A model generated the notes under the pieces. The model had not been told where the DNA came from and made no database searches. It saw only the letters and a program-made list of their open reading frames with translations. The translations under genes and the position numbers were made by a program. From positions 1 to 34,552 of the forward strand of contig NZ_AYYT01000021.1 of the NCBI RefSeq assembly GCF_001435955.1: DNA of 34,552 nucleotides, written 5' to 3'. The DNA comes from Ligilactobacillus salivarius DSM 20555 = ATCC 11741. Lineage in GTDB: Bacteria > Bacillota > Bacilli > Lactobacillales > Lactobacillaceae. Shown here in pieces: positions 23,906 through 32,732 of this stretch (position 1 is its first letter; each line of letters opens with the position of its first letter).

Positions 23906-24661
23906 TTATCCAAATTTTCCACTTAAATAGTCAGCTGTTTGTTCTTTATCTGGATTTAAAAATATCTTTTTAGTTTTATTACTCTCAACTAAATTACCAC
24001 TTAAAAAGAAAGACGTTGTATCTGATATTCTTGAAGCTTGTTGCATATTATGTGTTACCATAATACATGTATAATTATCTCTAAGGGTTAGTAACATCTC
24101 TTCTATTTTTTCTGTTGAAATCGGATCAAGCGCACTTGTTGGCTCATCTAGTAAAATAACCTCTGGAGCTACAGCAAGTACCCTAGCAATACAGATTCTT
24201 TGCTGTTGTCCTCCGGATAAAGCCAAGGCATTTTTATTTAAATTATCCTTTACTTCTTCCCAAATTGCAGCTTGTTTCAAACTTGTTTCTACTTTTTCAT
24301 CCAAAATTCTCTTATCTTTTATACCAGCCATCCTTAATCCATAAGTAACATTATCGTAAATAGAAAATGGAAAAGGATTAGGTTGTTGGAAAACCATACC
24401 TATTTTCTTTCTTAATTCAACCAAATCTATTTTTTCATCATATATATCTTGATTCTTAAATTTAAATTCGCCTTCTATTTTTACATTTTCTATCATATCA
24501 TTCATTCTATTTAAAGTTCTTAAGTACGTTGATTTCCCACAACCAGATGGCCCAATTAATGCATGTATTCCCTTATCTGGAAAGTCCAAAGTTATTCCCT
24601 TAAGAGCTTCCTTACTTCCATAATATAAATGTACATCTTTAGTTGTTATTATTTTTTCCAT
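23906..24661 (-). CDS. pstB: Phosphate ABC transporter ATPase PstB (copy 2)
   Basis: 251 residues. Walker [11 protein letters not shown]-loop [19 protein letters not shown] signature LSGGQQQR, Walker [14 protein letters not shown] and the H-loop THNMQQA make it a complete PstB. I choose the ATG at 24661, preceded by TAGGTGA; the GTG at 24670 lies inside that binding site. It energises the PstCA phosphate channel. A second pstB copy lies directly upstream, a common arrangement in lactobacilli. Confidence 0.94.
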   Translation of the reverse strand: MEKIITTKDVHLYYGSKEALKGITLDFPDKGIHALIGPSGCGKSTYLRTLNRMNDMIENVKIEGEFKFKNQDIYDEKIDLVELRKKIGMVFQQPNPFPFSIYDNVTYGLRMAGIKDKRILDEKVETSLKQAAIWEEVKDNLNKNALALSGGQQQRICIARVLAVAPEVILLDEPTSALDPISTEKIEEMLLTLRDNYTCIMVTHNMQQASRISDTTSFFLSGNLVESNKTKKIFLNPDKEQTADYLSGKFG

Positions 24662-24670
24662 AAAGTTCAC

Positions 24671-25465
24671 CTATCCAAAGTTTCCTGAAATGTAATCTTC
24701 TGTCAATTTTATTTTAGGATTTGTAAAAATATTCTTTGTTTTGTTATATTCAATGACATTTCCTAAATGGAAAAATACTGTGTAATCACTAATTCTTGAA
24801 GCTTGTTGCATATTATGAGTTACAATTATCAAAGTATATTTTTCCTTTAATTCTAATAATGTTTCCTCTATTTTAGCTGTTGATATCGGATCTAATGCAC
24901 TTGCAGGCTCATCTAATAGTAAAATATCAGGTTTCATCGCAATAGCTCTAGCAATACACAATCTTTGTTGTTGTCCCCCAGATAAAGCTAGTGCACTCTT
25001 ATTTAAATCATCTTTAACTTCATCCCATAAAGCAGCTTGTTTCAAACTTGTTTCTACTATTTCAGCTAGCTTTTCTTTATCTTTTATTCCGTTTTCTTTT
25101 AATGCAAAAGTTATATTTTCATATATTGATTTTGAAAAAGGATTTGGTCTTTGAAAAACCATTCCAATATATTTTCTCATCTCATAAACATTTATTTTAG
25201 GAGAATTTATGTCGATTCCTCGATATAAGATACTTCCCTTAACATCTGCTACTCCTTCATTCATACGATTTAAAGAGCGTAAAAAAGTTGATTTTCCAGA
25301 TCCTGAAGCACCGATTAAAGAAGTAATTTTATATCTTTCAAATTGTAAATTTCCATCAAATAAAGCTTGTTTTTCTCCATAAAAGATGTTCAAATCCCTT
25401 GTTTCTAATGCCTTTTCTTTTTCATTTAACTGCAAAATATATTTATCTTTTAAATTATATTCCAT
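24671..25465 (-). CDS. pstB: Phosphate ABC transporter ATPase PstB (copy 1)
   Basis: 264 residues with Walker A GASGSGKST, Q-loop MVFQRPNPFSKSIYEN, signature LSGGQQQR, Walker B ILLLDEPASALDP and H-loop THNMQQA. It resembles the following copy closely in the core, differing mainly in a longer N-terminus. The two ATPases may form a heterodimer under PstC and PstA or act as alternative homodimers. Four bases separate it from pstA. Confidence 0.94.
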   Translation of the reverse strand: MEYNLKDKYILQLNEKEKALETRDLNIFYGEKQALFDGNLQFERYKITSLIGASGSGKSTFLRSLNRMNEGVADVKGSILYRGIDINSPKINVYEMRKYIGMVFQRPNPFSKSIYENITFALKENGIKDKEKLAEIVETSLKQAALWDEVKDDLNKSALALSGGQQQRLCIARAIAMKPDILLLDEPASALDPISTAKIEETLLELKEKYTLIIVTHNMQQASRISDYTVFFHLGNVIEYNKTKNIFTNPKIKLTEDYISGNFG

Positions 25466-25469
25466 ATTT

Positions 25470-26360
25470 TTACCTCGCTGATGTTAATTTACGATATAAA
25501 TAATTACCTAAGTATCGAGCTGATAAATTAAATATCAAAATTGCAATAATTAAAACTGCTGAAGTTCCTGCTGAAATTGCGTTTGCATCTGGCATAATTC
25601 CTTCTGAATTAATTTTCCAAATGTGAACGGCTAGTGTCTCAGCTGGACGCATCAAGTTTAACGGACTAGTTTCATCAAAAATATTCCAATTAGTAAAATC
25701 AACAGCTGGCGCACTTTGACCTGCTGTATAAATAAGTGCAGCTGCTTCACCAAAAACTCTCCCAGCACTCAAGATAACGCCTGTGATAATTCCCGGCAAA
25801 GCTTCAGGCAGAATTATTTTAGTGATAGTTTTCCACTTAGATAATCCTAATGCTAATCCACCTTCTAATTGTAGATTAGGGACAGCTTTAATAGACTCTT
25901 CTATATTTCTTGTTAGTAGTGGTAAATTAAAGAACGTTAAAGCAATAGCTCCTGCTAATATTGAAAATCCTATTTGCATTTGGACCACGCAAACTAAAAA
26001 TACGAATAGCCCAACAACTACTGATGGTAACGAGCTTAAAATTTCTATCACCATTCTAATTAGCGATGTTATTTTATTTTTTGCTGCGTATTTAGCTAAG
26101 TATATTCCTGCACCCAATGATATAGGAAACGATATTAATAACGTTAATATCAATAAATAAAAAGAATTAAATATTTGGACGCTAATTCCCCCACCTGCTG
26201 TAAATGCCTTTGAAGGTGTTACTAAGAACTTCCAAGAAATATGTGGTACTCCTGAGATTAGAATTTTTCCTAGTAAGAAAACTAATATTAGTACAACCAT
26301 AGCAGCAATTAGCTTTATTATCGCCATTGCAACATTATTTTGAAACTTTGTATTTTTCAT
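25470..26360 (-). CDS. pstA: Phosphate ABC transporter permease PstA
   Basis: 296 residues with six membrane helices and the binding-protein-dependent EAA loop (ALGLSKWKTITKIILPEALPG, about 166-186, seen in part). The sequence from SLPSVVVGLF to IYTAGQSAP is typical of PstA. It forms the membrane channel with PstC. It overlaps the pstC stop by one base (TAATG), with AAAGGAT upstream. Confidence 0.94.
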   Translation of the reverse strand: MKNTKFQNNVAMAIIKLIAAMVVLILVFLLGKILISGVPHISWKFLVTPSKAFTAGGGISVQIFNSFYLLILTLLISFPISLGAGIYLAKYAAKNKITSLIRMVIEILSSLPSVVVGLFVFLVCVVQMQIGFSILAGAIALTFFNLPLLTRNIEESIKAVPNLQLEGGLALGLSKWKTITKIILPEALPGIITGVILSAGRVFGEAAALIYTAGQSAPAVDFTNWNIFDETSPLNLMRPAETLAVHIWKINSEGIMPDANAISAGTSAVLIIAILIFNLSARYLGNYLYRKLTSAR

Positions 26361-27277
26361 TACTTAATATCCTTTCTTCCAATCAATCGAACAATTAAAT
26401 TAAAAATCAAAGACATTGCTAATAACACTAAAGCTAAAGACCATAAAGCATTATTTCCAACTGTACCCATTACAGTATTCCCAATTCCCATAGTTAAAAC
26501 ACTAGTTAAAGTCGATGCTGGATTCAATAAGCTAGTTGGCATTAATGATGCATTTCCTATAACCATTTGAACCGCTAATGCTTCACCAAAAGCTCGTGCC
26601 ATTCCAAAAACTATTGCTGTTAAAATACCCGAAGTAGCAGCTTTTAAAGTCACATGAAACATTGTTTGCCATGGAGTAGCACCTAAAGCCAATGAAGCAG
26701 AACGATAATGCTTAGGTACTGCTTTTAAACTGTCGACTGTTAATGAAGTAACTGTCGGTAAAATCATTACAAACAAAACTACTGCTCCAGCTAAAATACC
26801 GTATCCCGTACCACCAAAATTTTCTCTGATAAAAGGAACAACCACGTTTAATCCGATAAATCCATAAACTACTGATGGAATTCCTACTAATAATTCAATA
26901 ACGATCTGTAAAATTTTCTTCATCTTCTTTGAAGCCAATTCTGTTATATACAAAGCCGTTCCTATAGCAAAAGGTGTTACAAAAATTGCAGCCAGTAAAG
27001 TTACACCAAATGATCCCAAAATCATTGGTAATGCTCCTACTTGCGGATGTCCTTTTTCATTCATACTTGGATTCCAATTAGTACCTGTAAAAAAATCTTT
27101 AACTTGAGCATTATTTTCCGTAAATGTTGCAATTCCTTTTGAAAAAATAAAGCCAAAGATTGCACTTACAATCAGCAAAATGATAATAATACTTATTGAT
27201 ACTAGCAACTTTCCAAATATTTCTTGATAAGTTGCTTTTGAATTTTTCTGAATTTTTTCTCTAATTTCATCTCTCAT
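26360..27277 (-). CDS. pstC: Phosphate ABC transporter permease PstC
   Basis: 305 residues from the ATG at 27277, which has GAGGAAA at proper spacing. The frame stays open to 27322, but that start would overlap pstS and has no binding site. Six membrane helices and the EAA-type loop ALGATPWQTMFHVTLKAATSG mark the permease; the large loop after helix 1 (NWNPSMNEKGHPQVGALP) is characteristic of PstC. Ten bases separate it from pstS. Confidence 0.94.
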   Translation of the reverse strand: MRDEIREKIQKNSKATYQEIFGKLLVSISIIIILLIVSAIFGFIFSKGIATFTENNAQVKDFFTGTNWNPSMNEKGHPQVGALPMILGSFGVTLLAAIFVTPFAIGTALYITELASKKMKKILQIVIELLVGIPSVVYGFIGLNVVVPFIRENFGGTGYGILAGAVVLFVMILPTVTSLTVDSLKAVPKHYRSASLALGATPWQTMFHVTLKAATSGILTAIVFGMARAFGEALAVQMVIGNASLMPTSLLNPASTLTSVLTMGIGNTVMGTVGNNALWSLALVLLAMSLIFNLIVRLIGRKDIK

Positions 27278-27287
27278 ATAAGTTTCC

Positions 27288-28142
27288 TCATTTCTGAATT
27301 TCTTCAATATTTCCGTTCTCATCTTTCTGAACTTTCATATCATGAATTGTAATGTAGCCTAAAGTTTTAACTAGATTTTGTTGAACTTCTTTTGTATAAA
27401 TATAATCAATAAATTTCTTAACTTTTTTATCTACCTTTTTCTTTGTATACATATGTTCATATGCCCAAATTTTCCAATCATTATTTTCAACATTTTTTGC
27501 ATTAGGTTTTACATTATCTATACTTAATTTTTGAACATCTTTATTCAAATAAGGAAAAGCTAAATAACTTATAGATCCCGGTGTAGCAGCTATCATTTTT
27601 TGTACTGTTCCACTTGAATCTTGTTCTTGTGCTTTAATAGCACTTTCACCTTTTAATACGTCGCTTTCAAATGCTTTTCTTGTTCCACTTCCCTGAGCAC
27701 GATTAATTACAATGATTTTTTGATTCTTTCCTCCAACCTGTTTCCAGTTAGTATATTTACCTGTAAAAATTCCTTTTAATTGCTCCATAGATAAATTATC
27801 TATACCTACTTTCTTATTAACTACAGGTGCAATACCAACAACAGCTACTTTATTATCTTGTAATTTTTCAGCTTTAATTCCTGGTTGTTGCTGTGCGAAA
27901 ATATCTGAATTTCCAATAGCTACGGCTCCTGCTTGTACCTGACTTAGGCCTGTTCCTGAGCCTCCACCTTGAACAGTTATTCTTACTTTAGAATGATGTT
28001 GGAATTCTTCTGCTGCCATTTCTATCATTGGTTGCATTGCTGTTGAACCAACAATAGTTATATTATTGTTTTTTTTACTTGCACATCCTGTCATCAAGGT
28101 TGCAATTAATAAACTTCCTATAAGAATTTTTATTTTTTTCAT
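27288..28142 (-). CDS. pstS: Phosphate-binding lipoprotein PstS
   Basis: A 284-residue lipoprotein. The signal peptide MKKIKILIGSLLIATLMTGC has a lipobox ending at Cys20. The phosphate-binding segments follow: GSTAMQPM, GGGSGTGLSQVQAG and RAQGSGTRKAF. It captures phosphate outside the membrane for PstCAB. The start is the ATG at 28142 after GGGAGG; an upstream frame to 28166 has no site. It is first in the operon, behind a PhoP-type promoter. The Lit-like enzyme at 2374 could act on lipoproteins such as this. Confidence 0.95.
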   Translation of the reverse strand: MKKIKILIGSLLIATLMTGCASKKNNNITIVGSTAMQPMIEMAAEEFQHHSKVRITVQGGGSGTGLSQVQAGAVAIGNSDIFAQQQPGIKAEKLQDNKVAVVGIAPVVNKKVGIDNLSMEQLKGIFTGKYTNWKQVGGKNQKIIVINRAQGSGTRKAFESDVLKGESAIKAQEQDSSGTVQKMIAATPGSISYLAFPYLNKDVQKLSIDNVKPNAKNVENNDWKIWAYEHMYTKKKVDKKVKKFIDYIYTKEVQQNLVKTLGYITIHDMKVQKDENGNIEEIQK

Positions 28143-28170
28143 TATATTGTCCTCCCATTTGCTCAATTTA

Positions 28171-28224
28171 ATTATATCTAGTTAATGTAAAGAGCCTTGG
28201 GTGCTTTTGTAAAGGATATGTAAA
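28171..28224 (-). promoter_or_regulatory. pst promoter with phased Pho-box repeats
   Basis: On the minus strand TTTACA occurs at 28224-28219, 28213-28208 and 28191-28186, that is at offsets 0, 11 and 33, with a degenerate ACCCAA at offset 22. A TATAAT (28176-28171) follows nine bases after the last. There is no proper -35. This is the layout of PhoP-activated promoters in Bacilli. Confidence 0.85.
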
Positions 28225-28309
28225 GACGAAAAAACAAAATCTTTGAAATTTCATTTATTTTTAGTTAAAGTATACTTGAATAGAGCGAAGGTTTTAGGAG
28301 GCAACCAAT

Positions 28310-28915
28310 GTGTTAGATATGTATCTATTTATTAACCCATTAGGTAGTACATGCTACCATACTGAACAAAACATATTAAAATTAGGTGATTCATTGAATG
28401 AAAAAATTAACTTCAATTTTGTTCCTTTAATGAATTTCAAAACTATTAATGATGTTATGTGTCGCATGAATATTCCACTAAATAATGTTGATATACGTAA
28501 TAGACTATCTGAGAATATTTATCATTCATCTATAGATTTTAAAGCTGCCTCTTTTCAAGGAAAGAAGAAAGGACGGAATTTCTTGCTAAATGTGCAACAA
28601 CTTGTAGTTAATGATCAAAAAGATTATAATTTTGAAACCATTAAATTAGCTGCACAAAAAAGTGGGTTAGATTGGGATATTTTTGAACAAGATAGACATT
28701 CTAAATTAGCAATAGAAGCTTTTAAACAAGATCAAGAATTAGCTACCGAAATGAATGTAACTGAACATCCTACAATTGTTGTTTATGATTGCTCAGCTAA
28801 TAATAATTCTGCGTATTCTTTTTCTGGTTGTGAATCATTAGATGAAATAAAGAAAGTCTTACTCTCACAGAGACAACAAAATAGTAGTGGAACATCTATT
28901 ATGAAACTTTGTTAA
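28310..28915 (+). CDS. spxH: SpxH/YjbH-like adaptor, DsbA-type thioredoxin fold
   Basis: A 201-residue protein of the DsbA/YjbH group. The N-terminal MYLFINPLGSTCYHTEQN stands where YjbH has its Cys-containing redox motif; here only one cysteine (CYHT) remains. HPTIVVYD is the cis-Pro region. YjbH/SpxH delivers the Spx regulator to ClpXP. Assignment also rests on position: it lies beside pepF, coiA and mecA, as yjbH does in Bacilli. The start is GTG at 28310, with AGGAGG eight bases upstream; the ATG two bases earlier is out of frame. Confidence 0.75.
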   Translation: MLDMYLFINPLGSTCYHTEQNILKLGDSLNEKINFNFVPLMNFKTINDVMCRMNIPLNNVDIRNRLSENIYHSSIDFKAASFQGKKKGRNFLLNVQQLVVNDQKDYNFETIKLAAQKSGLDWDIFEQDRHSKLAIEAFKQDQELATEMNVTEHPTIVVYDCSANNNSAYSFSGCESLDEIKKVLLSQRQQNSSGTSIMKLC

Positions 28916-28950
28916 ACTAATTCTTATTTACGTTCAATTGATACTATAAC

Positions 28951-28997
28951 AAAAAAAGATTGGTAATCATTAAATTAATGATCTCCAATCTTTTTTA
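28951..28997. terminator. Bidirectional terminator between spxH and pepF
   Basis: AAAAAAGATTGG (28952-28963) pairs with CCAATCTTTTTT (28985-28996), continued inside by ATCATT/AATGAT around an AAATT loop. It serves both convergent genes. Confidence 0.95.
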
Positions 28998-29004
28998 TTT
29001 ATAT

Positions 29005-30822
29005 TTATTTTTCTGACAATAATGTCTCTAATTGATTTAATCTTTCTTCAAAAACTTTAAATGCTTTCTCCAAATATGAAGAATCTGTCATATCCACACC
29101 TGCATCTTTCATGACTTCCAATGGATATTTACTACTACCAGCTTTTAAGTAAGTTAAATATTTGTTTAATTTATTTTCATCGCCAGATAAAATATTTTCA
29201 GCTAAAGTAGTTGCTGCTGCAAATCCTGTCGCATATTGATAAACATAGAAATTATAATAAAAATGCGGAATTCTAGCCCACTCTAAAGCTATCTCAGGAT
29301 CGCTTACTACATCATTGCCATAATATTTCTTATTTAATTCTAAGTAATATTCAGAAATTGATTTAGCAGTTAGTGGTACTCCTTTTGAATTCTGTTCATG
29401 AATCCATTTTTCAAATTCTGCAAATTGTGTTTGACGATATACCGTACCTTTAAATCCATCTAAATAATGATTTAAAATATAGATTAATATCTCTTTTTCA
29501 TCGTTATTCTTTAATAGATAATCCGTCAAAATATTTTCATTAGTAGTTGAAGCTATTTCTGCCAAAAATATTGGGTAATCTCCATACTGATAGGGTTGAT
29601 TATGACTAGTGTAATAACTATGCATACTATGTCCCATCTCATGTACCAAGGTAAAAAGATTTTCTAAATTATCTTGCCAATTTAATAAGATATATGGCGG
29701 AGTATCATAAACTCCTGATGAATATGCTCCACTTCTCTTTCCTTTATTTTCAACTACATCTATCCAACGATTTTCAAATGCTTCACTAACGTGCGTTAAA
29801 TAATCCATTCCCAATACTTCAAGTGCCTTTTTTGCTTCAATTTGCGCTTGAATATAATTATAAGTAAGCTTACTATCTTCAGTTAACGGTGTATACATAT
29901 CATACATATGGAGTTCATCGACACCTAATATTTTCTTTCTAAGCTTTACATAGCGATGTAATAATGGAAGATTTTTGTGTACTTGTTCCAGTAATACATC
30001 ATAGACTTCTGTTGGAATATGATTAGATGTTGTGGCAGCTTCTCTAGCATCTTTATAATTACGAACTCTTGCTTTAAAGTTATGCACCTTAACATTTCCA
30101 ATTAATGTTGTCGCCATTGTATGCTTAAATTGGTCATAAACACTGTATAATCCCTTGAATGCAGCTTTTCTAACTTTCCTATTTGTAGATTCTATTAATT
30201 TTCCATAAACACCATGCGATAATTGAATATCATCACCATTATCATCTTTTACTATTGGAAACTTTAGATCTGCGTTGTTTAAAATGCCAAAAACATTTTG
30301 CGATGTCCCAAAGATATCACTAGCTCCAGCTAATAAAGACTCACTTTTTTTATCAAGCGTATGCTTTCTCATGACCAACATACTCTCAATTAAATGTTCA
30401 TACTGTTTTAATTCTTTTTTTTCTACAAAATATTGCTTTAATTTATCTTCATCTAATTCTAGTAACTCAGGTTCGAACCAGGATATAGATTCTGAAAATT
30501 CAGCAGCTAATGCATCAACCATTTCATTATATCCTTGATACTTAGCGTTTGTAGTATCTTGATCATTTCTCATACTTGCATATACATAAACTTTTTCAAA
30601 TTTCCTATTAATACTTAAGAAATTTTCAATGATTTGTAAAAATCTTTGACTACCTTGATCCATTGTACCTTGTAATTTTCTGAAGTTCTGTACCTCATCT
30701 TTTACAGTTTGGTATTCCTTTTCAAACTCTTCATCACTTTTAAATACTTTTGTTAAATCCCACGTTAATTCTTCTGGAACTTCATTTCTCTGAAGTAATC
30801 TTTTTGCTTTCTTTTCAGACAT
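29005..30822 (-). CDS. pepF: Oligoendopeptidase F
   Basis: A 605-residue M3B zinc metallopeptidase. HEMGH (about 394-398) supplies two zinc ligands and the catalytic Glu, with the third ligand Glu in FLAEIAST downstream. It cleaves cytosolic peptides of about 7-17 residues. I choose the ATG at 30822 (MSEKKAKRLLQRNEV), which gives the usual family length; AAGTGA is a modest binding site. An ATG at 30867 would add 15 residues without any site. It lies downstream of coiA with its own promoter. Confidence 0.93.
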   Translation of the reverse strand: MSEKKAKRLLQRNEVPEELTWDLTKVFKSDEEFEKEYQTVKDEVQNFRKLQGTMDQGSQRFLQIIENFLSINRKFEKVYVYASMRNDQDTTNAKYQGYNEMVDALAAEFSESISWFEPELLELDEDKLKQYFVEKKELKQYEHLIESMLVMRKHTLDKKSESLLAGASDIFGTSQNVFGILNNADLKFPIVKDDNGDDIQLSHGVYGKLIESTNRKVRKAAFKGLYSVYDQFKHTMATTLIGNVKVHNFKARVRNYKDAREAATTSNHIPTEVYDVLLEQVHKNLPLLHRYVKLRKKILGVDELHMYDMYTPLTEDSKLTYNYIQAQIEAKKALEVLGMDYLTHVSEAFENRWIDVVENKGKRSGAYSSGVYDTPPYILLNWQDNLENLFTLVHEMGHSMHSYYTSHNQPYQYGDYPIFLAEIASTTNENILTDYLLKNNDEKEILIYILNHYLDGFKGTVYRQTQFAEFEKWIHEQNSKGVPLTAKSISEYYLELNKKYYGNDVVSDPEIALEWARIPHFYYNFYVYQYATGFAAATTLAENILSGDENKLNKYLTYLKAGSSKYPLEVMKDAGVDMTDSSYLEKAFKVFEERLNQLETLLSEK

Positions 30823-30869
30823 AAAATTCACTTCTTTTCTTTTATTTGATGTATTCATCTCATACATAA

Positions 30870-30898
30870 ATATTAAAAGAAAATATATGTTTTTTCAA
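30870..30898 (-). promoter_or_regulatory. Probable pepF promoter
   Basis: Minus strand TTGAAA (30893-30898), 17 bases, TAATAT (30870-30875), about 48 bases before the chosen pepF start. This would allow pepF expression outside competence. Confidence 0.6.
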
Positions 30899-30919
30899 AT
30901 TTTTTAACTTACCTTTTAT

Positions 30920-31819
30920 TTAATCAATGTTACTAAAATTGATGAATGGTAATTGATAATAGAGTTCTATATCTTTTAAATTCAACTTTTCGTACATTTT
31001 TTTAGTGAATATATATTCCTTGTAAATTGGATAAGTATATTTTTCGCTTGAAATTTCTTCGTATATTTCTTGTAGTATATATCCATGGGTATAACATATT
31101 ACTTGTAACTTTTTAAATTTATTCGTCGATTGCAAACAATTTCTATAAAAACAATTTTTTTGTCGTTTTCTCTCTGATATAGACAATAAATTATAATTCT
31201 TTATTCTATTTTGCTTAAAGAAATCTTGTAATTCCTTCCAGCTATTTACTTTTTTTCTATAAAAGCGGACTGGTAAAAAGTCAGCTTGTTGAATATGGTA
31301 ATAAACCTCCATATTTCTTTGTTCTACATTAATATAAATTAAGTAGAATCCTAGATTTTTATGCCATCGTATAAATTGTGCTATTTGTTGTGTTAATCTC
31401 TTTCTGATCAAATGCCTCTTGCCTAAAAACCAAAAGAAATCATAGCCTTCACTTATATATCCTTTAGATCTTTCACTCATTCTTTCTACAGATATTGGCG
31501 AACATTGAAACTCAAAAGCTTTATTATTACACAAAATATCAGGTCTTTGATGTAATGAAGTCAAATATGCTTCTATTTGTGGATTCTTTCCTTCTTTTCT
31601 TAACCATGTCATTAATAATTTCTTTCCTCTTAAATGTTCTAATGTTTCACCTTCGGAAAAAATATCACAAGCATGCTTTTTATGTGCAAAATGACTAACT
31701 CTTAATTTTCCACATCTCAATATCACTTGCCCATGGCAGCCTGAACAATAATATTTTCTTCCTTTTTTAGCCATATTTGCTTCTACAATATTATTTTTTT
31801 CATCTTTAGCATATATCAA
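30920..31819 (-). CDS. coiA: Competence protein CoiA
   Basis: A 299-residue competence protein. An N-terminal zinc-ribbon-like part (YYCSGCHGQVILRCG, HFAHKKHAC) precedes a PD-(D/E)xK nuclease-like core: HLRGKK, RPDILCNNKAFEFQCSPIS with Asp, Glu and Gln in the catalytic order, then a helical region. CoiA acts during transformation at the recombination stage. The start is TTG at 31819, seven bases after AGGAGG. It is preceded by the com box shared with comGA. Confidence 0.92.
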   Translation of the reverse strand: MIYAKDEKNNIVEANMAKKGRKYYCSGCHGQVILRCGKLRVSHFAHKKHACDIFSEGETLEHLRGKKLLMTWLRKEGKNPQIEAYLTSLHQRPDILCNNKAFEFQCSPISVERMSERSKGYISEGYDFFWFLGKRHLIRKRLTQQIAQFIRWHKNLGFYLIYINVEQRNMEVYYHIQQADFLPVRFYRKKVNSWKELQDFFKQNRIKNYNLLSISERKRQKNCFYRNCLQSTNKFKKLQVICYTHGYILQEIYEEISSEKYTYPIYKEYIFTKKMYEKLNLKDIELYYQLPFINFSNID

Positions 31820-31860
31820 AAAATCCCCTCCTACGTGAAAATACGCAAGAAAGGGATTTT
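31820..31860 (-). terminator. mecA terminator overlapping the coiA promoter and ribosome binding site
   Basis: On the minus strand AAAATCCCT (31860-31852) pairs with GGGGATTTT (31828-31820; one G-U pair), followed by TT. It begins eight bases after the mecA stop. The loop contains the com box, and the 3' arm contains the GGGG of the coiA binding site AGGAGGGG. Confidence 0.65.
31839..31848 (-). promoter_or_regulatory. Competence (com/CIN-type) box upstream of coiA
   Basis: TTGCGTATTT, identical to the comGA element, 19 bases before the coiA TTG start and just upstream of AGGAGGGG. No sigma-A type promoter is evident. Confidence 0.68.
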
Positions 31861-31867
31861 ATTTAAC

Positions 31868-32629
31868 TTATTTAAAATAATACCGAGCTAACTCTAACGC
31901 TGTCTGCCCCATCACTAATTTTCCTCTTTCTTTTAAAAGAATCGGAGAAATCTTAGAATTCTTTCCATATTCAAAAGAGAGTGAAATTAAATCCTTTGCA
32001 GATTCTTCAGAATAGTTATCATCAAACAATACCAATTCAAGGTAGTATTTTTCTTGGTAAGAATACAAGTTAGAAACTCCACCTTCAATTCTTAAAACAT
32101 GCGCTAATTGAACAAAATCTTCAAATGTTGAAAATTCTACTACAAACACATATTTCTTTTTTGTATCGTCATTTAAATACTGAATAACCTCGTCATCATC
32201 TATTTTAGATCTACGACTATAATCTCTATTTTCAGCAATATTCCGTGAATTTTCGATACTATTTTTAATTAAATTCAACAACTCATCACTAGAGGAATCT
32301 ATATCCTTTTTTACATCCTCTGTGTCTTCTACAGTTTCATTCTCATTTTCAGTTTCTTTTTCTCCATCTTGATCTGTGATATCATCAGGATTTACTTTAG
32401 TGATAAATATCTCTAGACCACTTTCTTTATTAGGTACTAATTGAAATGTTACTGCATCATTTTCCCTAAACTCATGTTCAACATCTACTTCATCTAAAAT
32501 TTCATAAAAGAAACTTTCAATCTCTTTCTGGTTTCCTAGCAGATCCAAGAATTTTATTCCCCGAGCTGTTAAATCTTCATCATCTAATACTACACGAATA
32601 GTATTTTCATTTATTTTTTCCATTTCCAT
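31868..32629 (-). CDS. mecA: Adaptor protein MecA
   Basis: 253 residues. The N-terminal domain (MEMEKINENTIRVVLDDEDLTARGI, in part residues 1-25) binds substrates. An acidic low-complexity linker (about 85-115) follows, then the C-terminal ClpC-binding domain (KYVFVVEFSTFEDFVQLAHVL). MecA delivers targets, in Bacillus ComK and in streptococci ComX, to ClpCP. It lies between pckA and coiA as the negative competence factor of this cluster. The ATG at 32629 has a weak site; an ATG two codons inside is possible. Confidence 0.93.
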   Translation of the reverse strand: MEMEKINENTIRVVLDDEDLTARGIKFLDLLGNQKEIESFFYEILDEVDVEHEFRENDAVTFQLVPNKESGLEIFITKVNPDDITDQDGEKETENENETVEDTEDVKKDIDSSSDELLNLIKNSIENSRNIAENRDYSRRSKIDDDEVIQYLNDDTKKKYVFVVEFSTFEDFVQLAHVLRIEGGVSNLYSYQEKYYLELVLFDDNYSEESAKDLISLSFEYGKNSKISPILLKERGKLVMGQTALELARYYFK

Positions 32630-32732
32630 AAAAGCTCTGCCTGCCTTTCCGACTACTATTATTTACATAGTAACAAAAAAAAGGGGAAAAAACTACCAAA
32701 AAGACCATCTAGAGAATTTTATCCGTTATTGT

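Noticed and set aside
23906-25465. The two pstB genes as an assembly duplication
   Set aside because: They differ throughout, including the Q-loop flanks and N-termini; two pstB copies are normal in lactobacilli.
26340-26570. Open frame on the plus strand opposite pstC/pstA
   Set aside because: Antisense shadow with no binding site; the pst genes fully explain the region.
32654-32672. TACTAT/ATAGTA inverted repeat upstream of mecA
   Set aside because: Only six bases per arm in very AT-rich sequence; no matching promoter spacing or second copy seen.
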